From: Azolla pinnata
Lineage: Eukaryota > Streptophyta > Polypodiopsida > Salviniales > Salviniaceae
Length of the DNA stretch: 24,207 bases
Reading direction: 5' to 3'
Assembly: GCA_037176905.1 (NCBI GenBank)
Contig: JBBBWG010008435.1
Coordinates: 1 to 24,207, forward strand
A program made the position numbers and the translations under genes. The notes below the pieces were generated by a model, which searched no databases, was not told the DNA's origin, and saw nothing but the letters and a program-made list of their open reading frames with translations. Shown here piece by piece: positions 1 to 10,178 of the stretch (its first letter is position 1; every line of letters starts with the position of its first letter).

Positions 1-2
1 TG

Positions 3-1031
3 GAGAATCTCAAAGGAAAGTTTGCAGCATTGGAGCTGGAGAATCAACGACTCCTTGAAGATTTACAGAAGGTTTCTATAGAGAATCAACAAATTCACGA
101 AGAGTTTACTCGAAGAGTTCAACAATTGGAATCGGCAATAGTAGCTCTACAACAAGTAAAAGTCGAAAGTCAAGGAGTTCAAAAGGAGCCCAAAATCAGT
201 CTTCCAGCTAAATTTGATGGTTCAAGAGCACAATTTTGGGGTTTTATCAATCAAGTGTGGTTGGTAATCCAGATGCATCCTATGCAATATCCAACAGATT
301 CGTCTTGAGTGGGGTTAAAGGGCACTTTATTGACAGGCACGACATTGTCATGGTTTGCTCCATTGCTAAAAGTAAATTCCCCACTACTCAACAACTTTGA
401 AGAATTTATCAAAGAGTTTAAAGCTTGTTTCGGGGATACGGATAGTGTAAGGACGGCAATCAATAAAATTAGCACACTTCAGCAAGGGGATCAACCATCA
501 TCGACATATGCAGCTAATTTTCATCTTATTGCAAGTGATATTCCTAATTGGGATGAACAAGCCCTCATGGAGCAGTTTCCTTCGGGACTCCGTGGAGACG
601 TAAAATATTTGCTTCTTACCTTCCTAGAAGATCCAAAATCCCTCAAAGAAGCTATTAGCCAAGCAATACGATGTGACAATCGACTTTTTGAGTGTCAATC
701 TGAGCGACAACTACAACAGCAAACAAGATCAAGATTTATGTCAAGTTACGCATCAATGACGGCACAATCTCCAAGGCAACAATATGACCCCATCCCAACC
801 CCGCGACAAACACGGAGTCCAACCCCAATGGACAGCCCGACACCGATGGAGATTGATATGACCCGGCGTCGAGGACCATTATCAGATGAAGAGAAACAAC
901 GTTGTCGAGCAAATCGACTATGCTTATATTGTGGAGGTCCCGGACATATTGACATTCACTGCCCGCATAGACCAAGACGTCAGGTACATCACATTAACTG
1001 TGATAATAGAAATGAGTCTACCATTGTATAA
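3..1031 (+). pseudogene. Ty3/gypsy gag, one nonsense codon
   Basis: The frame is open from the window edge and is broken once by TGA at 306-308, after which the same frame continues to the TAA at 1029-1031. The first ~60 residues are a Glu/Gln/Leu-rich coiled coil. A capsid-like region follows, containing the segment LTGTTLSWFAPLL, typical of retrotransposon gag. Near the C-terminus (about nt 920-962) is one zinc knuckle of CX2CX4HX4C form (CLYCGGPGHIDIHC), preceded by a Pro/Thr-rich, basic linker. Gag would package the element RNA. The nonsense codon means no full-length protein is made. No ATG start can be assigned because the 5' end lies outside the window. Confidence 0.88.
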
Positions 1032-1172
1032 AGTATGCCAACCAGTGACTCTACTAAGCTACCTCTATCCAATAAGTTTGAGGTCTTAAGCCAATTAGAA
1101 GAGGAGTCAAACGAATAAGTCTAGTCAAAATCGGAGTCATTTGGTTGGACAATCTTAGATCTGTGCAGCCTA

Positions 1173-1480
1173 GTGTGGGTTCCATCTCTTCCAAGCGTGT
1201 TAGTAAGGTTTTCTCAGCCCAAGTACAAGTTAGGACAAAGTTGTCAATTGTCTGTCCCAGCCCTCTTAGATACCGGAGCCAATTCTTGCTTTATGGATAG
1301 AGATTTTGCCCAAAAGCATCAAATACCTTTGCATAAACTTCCTTGCCCAGTTTCTGTAGTTATGATTAATGGACGTCCCATAGCTTCTGGAAAAATATTA
1401 GAGGAGTCTGAGCCAATACACATACTCTCAAGTGATTTAGGATATGTCGTTTAATCCTTCAACATGATTCGTAGCCCCGA
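1173..1480 (+). pseudogene. Ty3/gypsy aspartic protease fragment
   Basis: The frame encodes ALLDTGANSCFMDRDFA, with the retropepsin active-site DTGA followed by the hydrophobic and acidic residues usual in gypsy proteases. The open frame stops at 1454. The following bases, in other frames, still resemble the HPIV and LHNPRIDW stretches that lie between protease and RT in this family (about 1485-1660), with a patch of foreign-looking sequence between them. The enzyme would cleave the Gag-Pol polyprotein. It is separated from gag by about 140 bases of frame-shifted remnant and cannot be expressed intact. Confidence 0.82.
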
Positions 1481-1665
1481 GCACCCAATAGTCCTTGACT
1501 TGCTGTTAGCCCTTCCGGGGAAATACTAAGACTTTACGTGGGTGAAGATGAATGGTATGTTGCTATGCCCACTTGTATGCCACCCGCCCGGCCAACACTT
1601 GCCATGTTCGAGCTCCACAACCCTAGAATTGATTGGAAACGACGAGAAATTCGGTGCCCTTCAGA

Positions 1666-1756
1666 AGGAAAGCTAGTAGTCTAGACTTGAACCTAGGATC
1701 CTCCCTAAGAAAGGCACAATGTTACCAACTCACCCTCTACCAAACAAGTTGCTTTT
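1666..1756 (-). mobile_element. tRNA-derived SINE-like insertion with 7-bp flanking repeats
   Basis: Read on the minus strand, this segment has an A-box-like stretch (GTGAGTTGGTAAC) and, about 35 nt later, a B-box-like stretch (GGTTCAAGTCT). This is the spacing of a tRNA-type Pol III promoter. It interrupts gypsy pol between the LHNPRIDW-type sequence and the RT linker. The 7-mer CTTCAGA occurs on both sides, at 1659-1665 and 1757-1763, as expected for a target-site duplication. The body is only 91 bp, short for a SINE, so it could be a truncated SINE or a tRNA-like fragment. There is no clear poly(A) or poly(T) tail. Confidence 0.5.
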
Positions 1757-2757
1757 CTTCAGATTTCAACCATGACCCTACAACAACTACGCCAAGTAGG
1801 AGCAACAGAAGAGTTTTTCTTATTTGCTGTATCAGTTGCACCTTCTAGTGACACTCAAGGAAAGTCAGAAATCTACATTCCAACATAATACAAAGAATAT
1901 GTTGATGTCTTCGACAAAGCCAAAGCTAGTGTACTTTCGAAATATCGGCCATACGATTGTCCCATTGATCTGTGACCAGGAAAAGAGCAACAATGGGGAC
2001 CGATCTACAATCTGTCACCAATGGAGCTTGAGGTTCTTCGCGCATACATTAACGAAATCCTTGCAAGTGGGTTTATTCAACATTCAAAGTCTCCAGCTGG
2101 TGCTCCTATATTTTTCGTGAAGAAAAAAGATGGCTCCCTTCATAAGTCACAATAAGGAATAGGTATGCTCTACCTTTAATTCCTAGCCTTTTAGAGTGTA
2201 TTGGTGGTGCAAAACATTTTTCCAAAATTGATTAACGGGGTGCATATAATCTTGTTCGTATTCGACATTTCGCACTAAGTATGAGCATTTTGAGTATACT
2301 ATAATGCCTTTCGAGCTTACAAATGCTCCCGCCTTCTTCTAACATATGGCAAATGACATTTTCCGAGATTTTCTAGATATATTCCTCATCATCTATCTAG
2401 ATGATCTGCTTATTTACTCTAGAACACAAGTGGAGCACGATATACATGTGCGGAAAGTACTCCAACACTTGAGAGAATATGGTTTTTACGTCAAACTGGA
2501 GAAGTGCAATTTTAATTGCAAAGAAGTAGAGTTCTTGGTTTACACCATTTCATCCAAAGGTATCTTCATGGATCCAAGGAAAGTTCAAAGCATAGTGGAA
2601 TGGCAAACTCCAAGTTCCGTCTGCAATGTCCAGTGTTTCCTTGGATTTGTCAACTTTTACCACAAGTTCATTTGGAATTATTTGAAGATTGTATTACCGC
2701 TCACTCAGCTCACCAAGAAAAATCAAGCCTTTGTATGGACTCCTGAAGCGGACAAAG
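1757..2757 (+). pseudogene. Ty3/gypsy reverse transcriptase, heavily frame-shifted
   Basis: Conserved RT blocks appear in order but in different frames: the linker before RT (about 1900-1975), the palm entry with FFVKKKDGS (about 2110-2135), a KID block followed by TAA (about 2225-2237), a MPF block (about 2305-2315), and the catalytic YLDD box within a good open frame (about 2346-2760). That last frame runs on through the FLGFVNFYHKFI block to the start of the connection region. Stops at about 1971-1973 and 2235-2237, a deletion of roughly 30 bases near 2140 and several frame changes destroy function. The sequence breaks off near 2757, where copia-type DNA begins. Confidence 0.85.
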
Positions 2758-3247
2758 TATATGTAAGTAGTGTGTACTATGTACTCTTTATCCTATCCTT
2801 TTTTCCCAATAGGTTTTTTGAAGGAGTTTTAACAAAACATATGGGTATTTGCCCAAGGGGAAGCCTTATGAAACAAAGTAGGCCATCACACTCCTGCCTT
2901 CTTGCACGCCTTCTATTTTTAGTGTGTAACTCTCATGCCCCTTGATTTGAAGTGAACTCTATTAGGCTTATCAAGAACACAAAGCTCTTATCCCTTCTAT
3001 TTCAAGAGTGGGGACTAGAGATGGGCTCATACCAAAATAACTCTTCTCTATGAATATATATATATACACCAGTAATGTTAGGAGAAGGGTTAGAGAGAGT
3101 GAGTGAGTGATATATAGTACACGTGAGAGATTATCATAAAAATATTAATATAATTCTTCTATCTCTCTCCATGTATATTTATTTGTGTGTATATTTAGAG
3201 TTGTACTATTATGGTATGTTGATCGATTACGGAAAACACGTTTTACA
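2758..3247 (+). mobile_element. Ty1/copia 3' end and LTR (left copy)
   Basis: This segment aligns by eye over its whole length with the reverse complement of about 20886-21400. Shared blocks include TTTTTTCCCA, AAGTGAACTCTATT, TATTTCAAGAG, AGAGATGGGCTCA and AGAGTGAGTGAGTG. It starts in the copia untranslated tail, passes a polypurine tract (CAAGGGGAAG, about 2854-2863) and then enters the LTR at about 2864, which ends with CA at 3246-3247. The LTR first bases are mutated from the TGT seen in the right copy. A TATA-like run lies at 3049-3066. No coding sequence remains. It sits between the gypsy remnant and the syntaxin gene, in the same orientation as that gene. Confidence 0.82.
3049..3066 (+). 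promoter_or_regulatory. LTR TATA-like box facing the syntaxin gene
   Basis: The run TATGAATATATATATATA sits where the right-hand LTR copy has CTCTCTATAAGTATATATA, so it is probably the degraded LTR core promoter. It is about 300 bp upstream of the syntaxin ATG and points toward it. Use as the gene's promoter is inference. Confidence 0.4.
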
Positions 3248-3317
3248 AGAAGTTAATAACACATACTCTATTTCTTGACCCTTTGATATCGCGTGCAGTT
3301 CTGAAAATTTCGCATAG

Positions 3318-3319
<2 letters not shown>

Positions 3320-3368
<49 letters not shown>
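3320..3368 (+). repeat. (GA)n microsatellite ending at the syntaxin ATG
   Basis: This is a nearly pure AG/GA dinucleotide tract of about 24 units. It runs directly into the initiation codon with no spacer, and the A of ATG continues the repeat. GA tracts are common in plant 5' UTRs and core promoters. Here the tract would form the last ~48 nt of the leader. Confidence 0.95.
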
Positions 3369-3372
<4 letters not shown>

Positions 3373-6300
3373 GCTATGACGACGCTGCGAGCGGATCCGA
3401 GGCGGCGATGGTGCGAGAAGGTCCGGGAGATGGCGGGAGGAGTGCCGCGGTGGCGGCTGTCTTCCAGATCAACACCTATGTTTCCTCCTACCGACGCCTC
3501 GTCCAGGGCCTCGGCACCTTCAAGGACTCCGCACAGTTACGCGACAAGATGTAATAAGTCCTTCCCTCCTCCCTTCCACTCGTTTTCATGCCTGGAAAGG
3601 CTTCCCAGATGGAATGGTGTTTTTTTTGCCTTTTTTCTTTGTTGCTTGACTGAATATGTCCATGCTCCTGATTTGCGTTCGGATCCATGTAGGCTTTATA
3701 ACTCATCATAATGTACTGTAGGACGATTGATTCATGGTCAACTCTACCTTTTGCTGGATTCTCCTTTGGCTATCGGCTCTTTATTTTATATTTTGGATGA
3801 ATTCTCTCTTGTATTTCCATATTTGAGACCCCCCTTCAGACTTCTGAAGCAAACAAAGTCTGATATCTGATGTTGTCAACATTTTTCATTATTGTGTCTT
3901 ATGTGGAAGAAGCCTAGGAGGGGGGTTGGATTTCCTTGGTACTAATTTCTTCCCTTTTACAGATGGGAAAGGGTATCGTCACCAGAAAGCCATGTCAATT
4001 ATGTGTGCATTCTCATGAATAAGATTCTGAATGAAGAAATATATGAAGCTATGAAATAATGATATATATACAGTGTGTCTCAACACAAATGAATTTTGTG
4101 AGGAAAATGACATCCATTAAGTTGAGGTTGCACATACTACTTAGCATAAAACATATTATCAGCTTTACTTATAATGGATTTGCTTTCGTTCTTCAATGTA
4201 TGAAAAGTATGTAATTTTTTAGGGAATGCGATGTGCCCTAAAGGAAAGATAATTGGATAGTCAGTCTTAAAGATTACAATTGGGAATGGGAAAAGAGGTT
4301 TTTCCCAAGGAAGAAGTGCTAAATGCAAGCTTTGAATGGTCTTTTATAGGGGATTGGCATAATTGATGCACAGAAACTTTAGAAACAGTAGTGTATATGC
4401 AGGCGTAGGTTTGACAGAAGTAGGACCAAATCCATAAAGATGTAACATTTGAGGTTGTATCAGAGAGATGTAAAATGGCTGTGCCTGCTATGGACAAAAG
4501 GAAAGAAGCTGAGACGCTTACAGAATACACAAACACTAATGGGCATCGCTGCATTAGAAAAACATCTGCCCGGCAAGGGACCATGCTGACAATAACAGGC
4601 TAATGAGTTAAAGCGGGTTAATAATGTTCATGTTGCAAAGGTTACCAGTAAAGTAGAAGATTGTGTAGCTGCAGAAAACAGCATTCTCCTCGTTATGTTT
4701 CTTTATTGTCGTCCGAAAAATTTCAGACCAACTTCTCTTTATGTGAACAGATTAAAATGATGTAGGTTTCTTAATGCCTAGTATTATGATGTTTTAAAGA
4801 CAAAAGACTACCATTACGAGGATGTATAACCTGCAAAATATATTTATATTACATCAATTGTCCCTTGCGACTCTCTCAACTCATGTCTCTTAATGTGGCC
4901 CAATTCACTCTAATGATTATTTTGAGAAAATATTGGAATTAATAAAGTAGAAAAGTCTACTATTTCTATGCCCATGTGTATGAGAAGAGGCTGATTTAAG
5001 AGAACCTTAGCTATCAAATAGATTTTCCACCAATGTTCCCAGGGAAGCATTATGTAAACATTGCTGTTTGGTTAACAGTATATTAGTTGCGTTGGAGATC
5101 AATCTTATGCTGTAACTCATAAATCTCCATTGGACTTTCACAGACAAAGGAGTGGATAATGGATCTTATCAGGAAGTTGCAGGATAGTCTGATGTGTCAT
5201 AAAACGAGTTTGGTTTTTGTTTACCCAAATCTTGTTGAATGGTATGTGCTAAATTCTCAAAAACTTTGACCAGGGGTACCATCCCTGCATTGAGTTTTGT
5301 AGTTTATTTCCAGATGCTAGAGCTTCTAGGAATCCAAAGGCTCATATTCTTTCATTTGTCTTCAGCATTTGAGAACACAATTATGTTTCAATGAAAAAAT
5401 TTGGTTCCTAGCAATGTTGTAAGGTCTTCTTGATCTTTTATGAAGCTCTTTCAGCTTAGGTTGATATGATTGTGTATTTCCTATCAACTTTTTTTTTATG
5501 AAGATATGATATACGTTAGGGAATCATAAGCAGCATACTGACATGACTCCTAGGATTCTGTGGATTTTCTTAGGCTCCATCTCTATACCATTGTAGAGGT
5601 GGAGATGTGCATTCGACAAAATCACTTCCAAATTGTATATTTTCGAATTTGATATACGGATCTTTCTGTCAGTGGGCAACTACTTTAAAGTGAACTTGAA
5701 ATATATTTCAATGCATAATGAGTAGAAGTAAAAGTGGATATGTGCATTGGAAGGTTGCTCATAAAGAGCTAGCTAGTTTGCAGATTCGTTTTTCGTCATC
5801 TGAGAAAGGTAAACTCACTGGTTTGTTGAAGAGTCAAGGCAAAAATTTTGATATCAACTATCTTAAGAAGAAGTGTGATTTTAAGTGTGCCGTCTTTGGA
5901 GATGTATAATATGAATGTTTTGTCAATTTTAAGATCTTTAGTGAATAAATTGTTGTTTCTAATTTTGTAAGCATTAAATTCTGCTATCATTCCTTAATCT
6001 GGAAAAAATATATAATACACACTCTACCACATGTAGCACTTAAGTATTGGTTTGTTTCTGTGAGATTCCTCACTAAGGGAAAAGTTCCAGCTTGGATGGA
6101 CGGCCAGGGTTTCTGTTACATTCCTGATATGATCTTGCATGAAGAACATAAGATACTTCATCTCTTCTCCTGCATTTAAGTCTTTTGCTTTTCCCCAATT
6201 GTAGATCCCTTTTATTATCGTAGATGTCAAATAAGGTCATGAAGGTCTTTGCAACCTGTTTAATTTTGGGGTGCCTTGGTAACAATTGTTAATGGAAATT

Positions 6301-7393
6301 TTGCTGAAAATTTCTCGGAATTCTGTCTATTGCAGTCATAAAACAGAACAACTTATTGAAAACTTGACAAAGGAGACACTATCAAGGTTGAAGACAATTA
6401 GTGAGACTGATTATGGAAGTGAGGTACTCTCTATTGTAACTTATATAAGATGCTGACTGCAATACCTGAGGTCTTGTCGTTGATACAGGCTATTAAGAAA
6501 GTAGCTGATAGAAAGCTTGCAAAGGACTTCGAAACTGTCTTGAAAGATTTTCAGAATGTTCAGAAGACCGCCAAGAAACACTGGTCAAGCCATCCAGTTG
6601 CGTCAGGTTCACCTATGTAAGTCATGATCTCTGCCCCCTCCCTCCCTGTATTCAAAGATGAGAGCTCCCAAACTTTAAATTTAAAAGAACAAAGTTCGTA
6701 TTTCCAGCATTAATGCTGAACTATGCAGGACCACACAAGAGAATCTTCAACAAGAAGAACAAAAGTCTCTTTTATTGGCAGAGAAGAGGTGAGGATGTTA
6801 ATTATCATGTGGTTTTTTGAGCGATGATAGCTATGTACATATCAGTATTCAAACAGCCTTACAGTGAGCAATTGTTTATTTGTAATTATCTGGCACTTTC
6901 TGCAGGCAGGAAATGGTTGCCTTAGAAACTGAGAGGCTGTTTAATGACGCTATAATTGAAGAAAGGGAACAAGGAATTCAGGAAATACAACAACAAATTG
7001 GGGAAGTTCATGAGATATTTAAAGATCTCGCTGTACTTGTGCATGAACAAGGCATAATGATCGGTAAGGAAAATCATGCTTAGCTAATGGGCTATGTATA
7101 ATCATGCATTACAAGGTTCCCTAAATTATCCCTTATTCATTTTTTTAGATGATCTTGATTCAAATATTGGAAAGACACATACATCAACAATTCAAGCTAA
7201 TAGGCAAATTGCAAAGGCTGCTCGGACTCAAAGATCTACGTCCTCTTTGGTATAGAATCTGCCTTCCTTTTTTATGGTTTCTGGAAACTTGTTCATCAAC
7301 TCACATGTATTTTTGATGCATCTCCAGGCATGCTTGCTTCTTGCCATATTTGCAGTGGCATTGATTATCCTTATTATTGTACTTGTGGCCTAA
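3369..7393 (+). CDS. SYP2-like: Qa-SNARE syntaxin, SYP2/PEP12 family (7 exons, 260 aa)
   Basis: Exons: 3369-3550, 6336-6423, 6489-6616, 6729-6788, 6906-7063, 7149-7249 and 7328-7393; all introns are GT-AG and phases match, giving 783 nt. The product is a tail-anchored t-SNARE of the prevacuolar/vacuolar membrane that pairs with Qb, Qc and R partners to drive vesicle fusion. Residues ~30-130 form the N-terminal Habc bundle, with [14 protein letters not shown] and [14 protein letters not shown] typical of SYP21/22. The SNARE motif covers about 171-230 ([20 protein letters not shown]), with zero-layer Gln201 in VHEQG. Residues 241-259 are the C-terminal membrane anchor, ending in Ala-stop. Exon 1 is GC-rich and later exons are AT-rich. 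Intron 1 is 2,785 nt. Family call is firm; the exact paralogue (SYP21, 22 or 23) is not resolved. Confidence 0.93.
3551..6335 (+). other. Syntaxin intron 1 (2.8 kb)
   Basis: The intron runs from GTAATAAG to TTGCAG and is much the largest in the gene. It is AT-rich with scattered short open frames on both strands, none with recognisable motifs. The longest notable one, 5718-5909 (+), is Lys/Ser-rich and unidentified. I see no LTR ends or terminal inverted repeats inside it. Confidence 0.75.
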
Positions 7394-7740
7394 GCAGGAA
7401 AAAAAAATTAAAGCAAGTAAAAGGTACAGTATTTTCATCAATGGGATTGCTAATCAATGGCTTCCATATTGGCTGCACACATCTTGTGCATAATGTACCG
7501 TGTGAAACAGCAAAATGCTGCTGTACCATAGCCATGTGGTGTATAGTTTCTAGCAGGAATTTCATTCCGGACTGAGGAATATATAGATAGGCACGGACTT
7601 CTCTATTGTTTCTGAATAAAACATAATGAAGTGGCCAACTGTGATGATGTATATATGTATTTGAAATTACGTCCAGGATATGGGCAAATTCATTGGTTCT
7701 CTGTGTCTTGTTTACTTTTTGGGACATGGAACGTATTTAA
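7394..7740 (+). promoter_or_regulatory. Syntaxin 3' UTR with poly(A) signal AATAAA
   Basis: The sequence following the stop codon is AT-rich. A canonical AATAAA hexamer lies at 7615-7620, about 220 nt downstream of the stop, followed by T/G-rich sequence near 7680-7725. It is the most likely 3'-end signal. The exact cleavage site is not visible. Confidence 0.45.
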
Positions 7741-8091
7741 ATTTTACAATTGGTAACTATATAAGCTGAAATTTTCTGCATTAACCGTACTGGTTGGATG
7801 CAAGAGTATCACTCAGAGTAGCTGTACAAAAGGGTGTTAAGGTGGGTGAATTTTGTAATGGGTATGATCGTTTATTTTAGTTGCGTAATCGCATGGTTAG
7901 CTGAAGTGTCAGAGCAACCCACCCATGCTAAGTCTAGATAAGCATGTAATTTGGTGATAATGAAAGAGACAAATTTGCAAATGCCTTGCCCTGGCCCCCT
8001 ATTTGGCCTCATGATGCATGTATAAATAAATGAAGCACCTTACAACATAGTCTCTAATACAGATTGACGCCAATATGGTGTCTACCAACAG

Positions 8092-8205
8092 GAAGGACGG
8101 CCATTGGGGAGGCTTGGCAAAACACTTGGCCGTTCATATGATGCATATGATGATGTATCCTCAGCATGTTCATCAAAACTAGGGACCGGTTCCCAACTTC
8201 CATAG
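8092..8205 (+). pseudogene. Orphan exon-like open frame (37 codons), unidentified
   Basis: An acceptor-like site (CTACCAACAG) at 8082-8091 is followed by an open frame of 37 codons ending in TAG at 8203-8205. It begins EGRPLGRLGKTLGRSYDAYD and continues with a Ser/Cys-rich tail. The mix of residues looks protein-like rather than random, resembling a last exon of a plant gene. No matching upstream exon is visible. It could be a captured or left-over exon of a lost gene, an alternative 3' exon, or chance. I do not recognise the protein. Confidence 0.25.
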
Positions 8206-8838
8206 ACTAATATTATTAACCTTGGTAGGTGATATATGTTGGTTTGACTTGTCCATTGAGAGGTAACAAGATGTCATGTGGATCTTGTGAGCGAGGAAAG
8301 TAAGTAAATGGTTGGACATAATGTTCCACAAATGCAGCAACACCAAGAGGCACTCTGTTTATTAGAACGTGTTCAGATTACGATTACGGAGATTCGGTTG
8401 AATTTGTTTTTTGTGAACATTTGGTAATTGGATCAATAAACCCACGGACACTTTGAACTTGGATTTCAAGGTTGGTAATAATGTTCTAGAATAGCTATAG
8501 CTATAAGCCTTATGTGGAGGTCTTGAGACACCAATGATAAAGGCCAAAGCTTCCATGACAAGGATCGTGTTCAGTACAACTCTATTATATAATCATTGGT
8601 AGGGCAAGTCAAGTATGTCTTGATCATGACTCAAGGATGATCAAGTGGAATGCAATGCTCTGTATCCACTTCATTTGTGTTCTTAATACACATCTACTGA
8701 GCTAGAGATTGATTCCATATGCTTATATACTACTACTAGTTTCTACCATATTAGTTAGTGTGGACAACAACATTCCATCATTTTGCGCAAGATGCCTGCT
8801 CCTCCTTTCCCATTATTACACTACAAAGCACATTCTTG

Positions 8839-8867
8839 TTTATTATTATTATTATTATTATTATTAT
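8839..8867. repeat. (TTA)n microsatellite
   Basis: About nine consecutive TTA/ATT units are visible in intergenic DNA. Confidence 0.9.
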
Positions 8868-9809
8868 AACTATGTATTCACTGGATTTATATTTAAGACA
8901 TTTTAGGACTTGGACTGTAAGAGTCAAAGTGTCATGTACCAATCCACATCATTTTATTTTTATGGGAGATCTCAGATGTCATGGAATACACAATGGACAA
9001 AAAATCCACACAAATCTATCCATGAATTTGGAGGAATAAAAGTACAGCTTATATATATATATATATATACGTACATACAAACATTCACACCATATCGAAT
9101 TGTGGAATGAAGTAATGCATCTTAGATTGACGTAGTTATCTAACTATTATTATTATCTAAAGAATGGGTTAATCATATGTGCAGATTCGCCTAATTGCAT
9201 TCGGCCATTATCAATTTATATACACGCACCTGTAATGAAATAAGAAGGGAAGCTCTTGCCTTTTTGTTCAATAAAAGGAAAGAAGAAAGAAAAAGAAAAA
9301 TCGCAAGTAAAGAGGAAGCGTGCCGGTAAGGTTCCTCTCCTCTCGACTTTTTAGCAATGCAAACTTTTGTAAAACAGTCTTGATTACTTACTTACATAAA
9401 AAGGTAGTGATGCCGATAATGAATTCCTTTTAGATCGATCGAGTGGTCATGCACAGACTAATTGCTGGTGTATGTAGATAAATATGTAGGCAGAAATAAG
9501 AAAGGCAACAAACATTCGAAGTCTATCCTAGCAAGATCGATTGACAAAATGACTCGATTGACCGGCTTGCTCCAAAACATGATGTGAACAATGAATGGAT
9601 GAGCCCTAGCTTCATCTCAACAACATTGGGCATCATCTTCACCAACATCAGGGGCATCAACAAAAGGCACAAAGCCCGCTTAGTATGTGACAACACTATG
9701 GCATGCCATGAGCTTTACATAAAGATGGACAGACATACATGCATGCTGAAACACTGCTCGCACACATGCATGCAATCCACACCAAGTTCAACATAGAGAG
9801 CCACATCTA

Positions 9810-9957
9810 GACGGACAGACACACATACATACATGCAAATAGTACATGCACATACGCATGCATGCATGCACACTAGCATACGCTTTCAAAGTTTGCACAC
9901 GCTCATTCATGTATGTATGTATGCATGTATGTGTGCATGTATGTATGTGTGTGCGTC
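9810..9957. repeat. ACAT/ATGT quasi-palindrome
   Basis: The left arm (9810-9837, ending ACACACATACATACATGCA) and right arm (9934-9957, TGCATGTATGTATGTGTGTG and on to GCGTC) are near-perfect reverse complements about 95 bases apart. The loop has further CATGCATGC and ATGTATGT runs that also self-pair. It lies just upstream of the O-fucosyltransferase leader. Confidence 0.7.
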
Positions 9958-9968
9958 TTAGTGAATGA

Positions 9969-9988
9969 ATGAAGGAATGCATAGATAC

Positions 9989-10019
<31 letters not shown>

Positions 10020-10175
10020 AAGAAGAAGAAGAAGCTGCTGCTGGGCGATGATGTGCTGCTGCGCGTTCCATTTGATGATGTCGAGGCGCGCACGCACGCT
10101 CGCAGGCGGACGATGACGACGACGACGACGACGACGACGACGATCTCTCCCTCTCCACAGCCTTCTCCCTCCTGA
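9969..10175 (+). CDS. Candidate upstream ORF with poly-Lys and poly-Thr runs (68 codons)
   Basis: An ATG at 9969 opens a frame through (AAG)15, giving about 15-16 consecutive lysines. It then crosses a (GAC)n repeat read as ACG, giving about nine threonines, and ends with TGA at 10173-10175, three bases before the ATG of the O-fucosyltransferase. It is out of frame with the main protein. If the transcript starts upstream of 9969 it would be a long uORF that could reduce main-frame translation. Whether it is transcribed is not known; the repeat composition argues it is not a conserved peptide. Confidence 0.3.
9990..10034. repeat. (AAG)15 microsatellite
   Basis: Fifteen uninterrupted AAG units lie in the probable 5' UTR or promoter of the O-fucosyltransferase gene. 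The tract is complementary to the (TTC)10 tract in that gene's first intron. Confidence 0.95.
10115..10142. repeat. (GAC)n microsatellite
   Basis: About nine GAC units lie in the probable 5' UTR, 40 nt upstream of the O-fucosyltransferase start codon. Confidence 0.9.
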
Positions 10176-10178
10176 TTC

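Larger units (their letters stand above)
1..2757 (+). mobile_element. Decayed Ty3/gypsy retrotransposon, 5' portion (gag-pro-RT)
   Basis: The order gag with zinc knuckle, DTGA protease and YLDD reverse transcriptase is that of a Ty3/gypsy (Metaviridae) element read on the + strand. No 5' LTR or primer-binding site is in the window, because the element runs off the left edge. RNase H and integrase are missing, since copia-type DNA replaces the sequence from about 2758. Several in-frame stops, frameshifts and an internal insertion show that it is dead. The gag style (N-terminal coiled coil, then a capsid-like region, then one CCHC knuckle) recalls chromoviruses, so it may be related to the minus-strand chromovirus at the right edge. 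The two fragments do not overlap in gene content, so this cannot be tested here. Confidence 0.9.
7741..9968. other. Intergenic region between syntaxin and O-fucosyltransferase genes
   Basis: This is AT-rich intergenic DNA. Visible items are an exon-like scrap (8092-8205), a (TTA)n microsatellite (8839-8867), a (TA)n run (about 9050-9069), and CATG/ACAT-rich sequence ending in a large quasi-palindrome (9810-9957). Other short open frames have low-complexity or unrecognised translations. I found no tRNA, rRNA or complete transposon here. Confidence 0.6.

Noticed and set aside
3376..3711. Alternative + frame over syntaxin exon 1
   Set aside because: It is a shadow frame; the frame from 3369 gives [19 protein letters not shown], matching SYP2 proteins.
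5718..5909. 63-codon open frame in syntaxin intron 1
   Set aside because: It is Lys/Ser-rich with no recognisable motif, no matching splice context, and the syntaxin protein is complete without it.
8362..8556. Minus-strand 64-codon frame ending in a basic, Asn-rich tail
   Set aside because: It has some protein-like look, but no splice context, no known motif and AT-rich intergenic composition.
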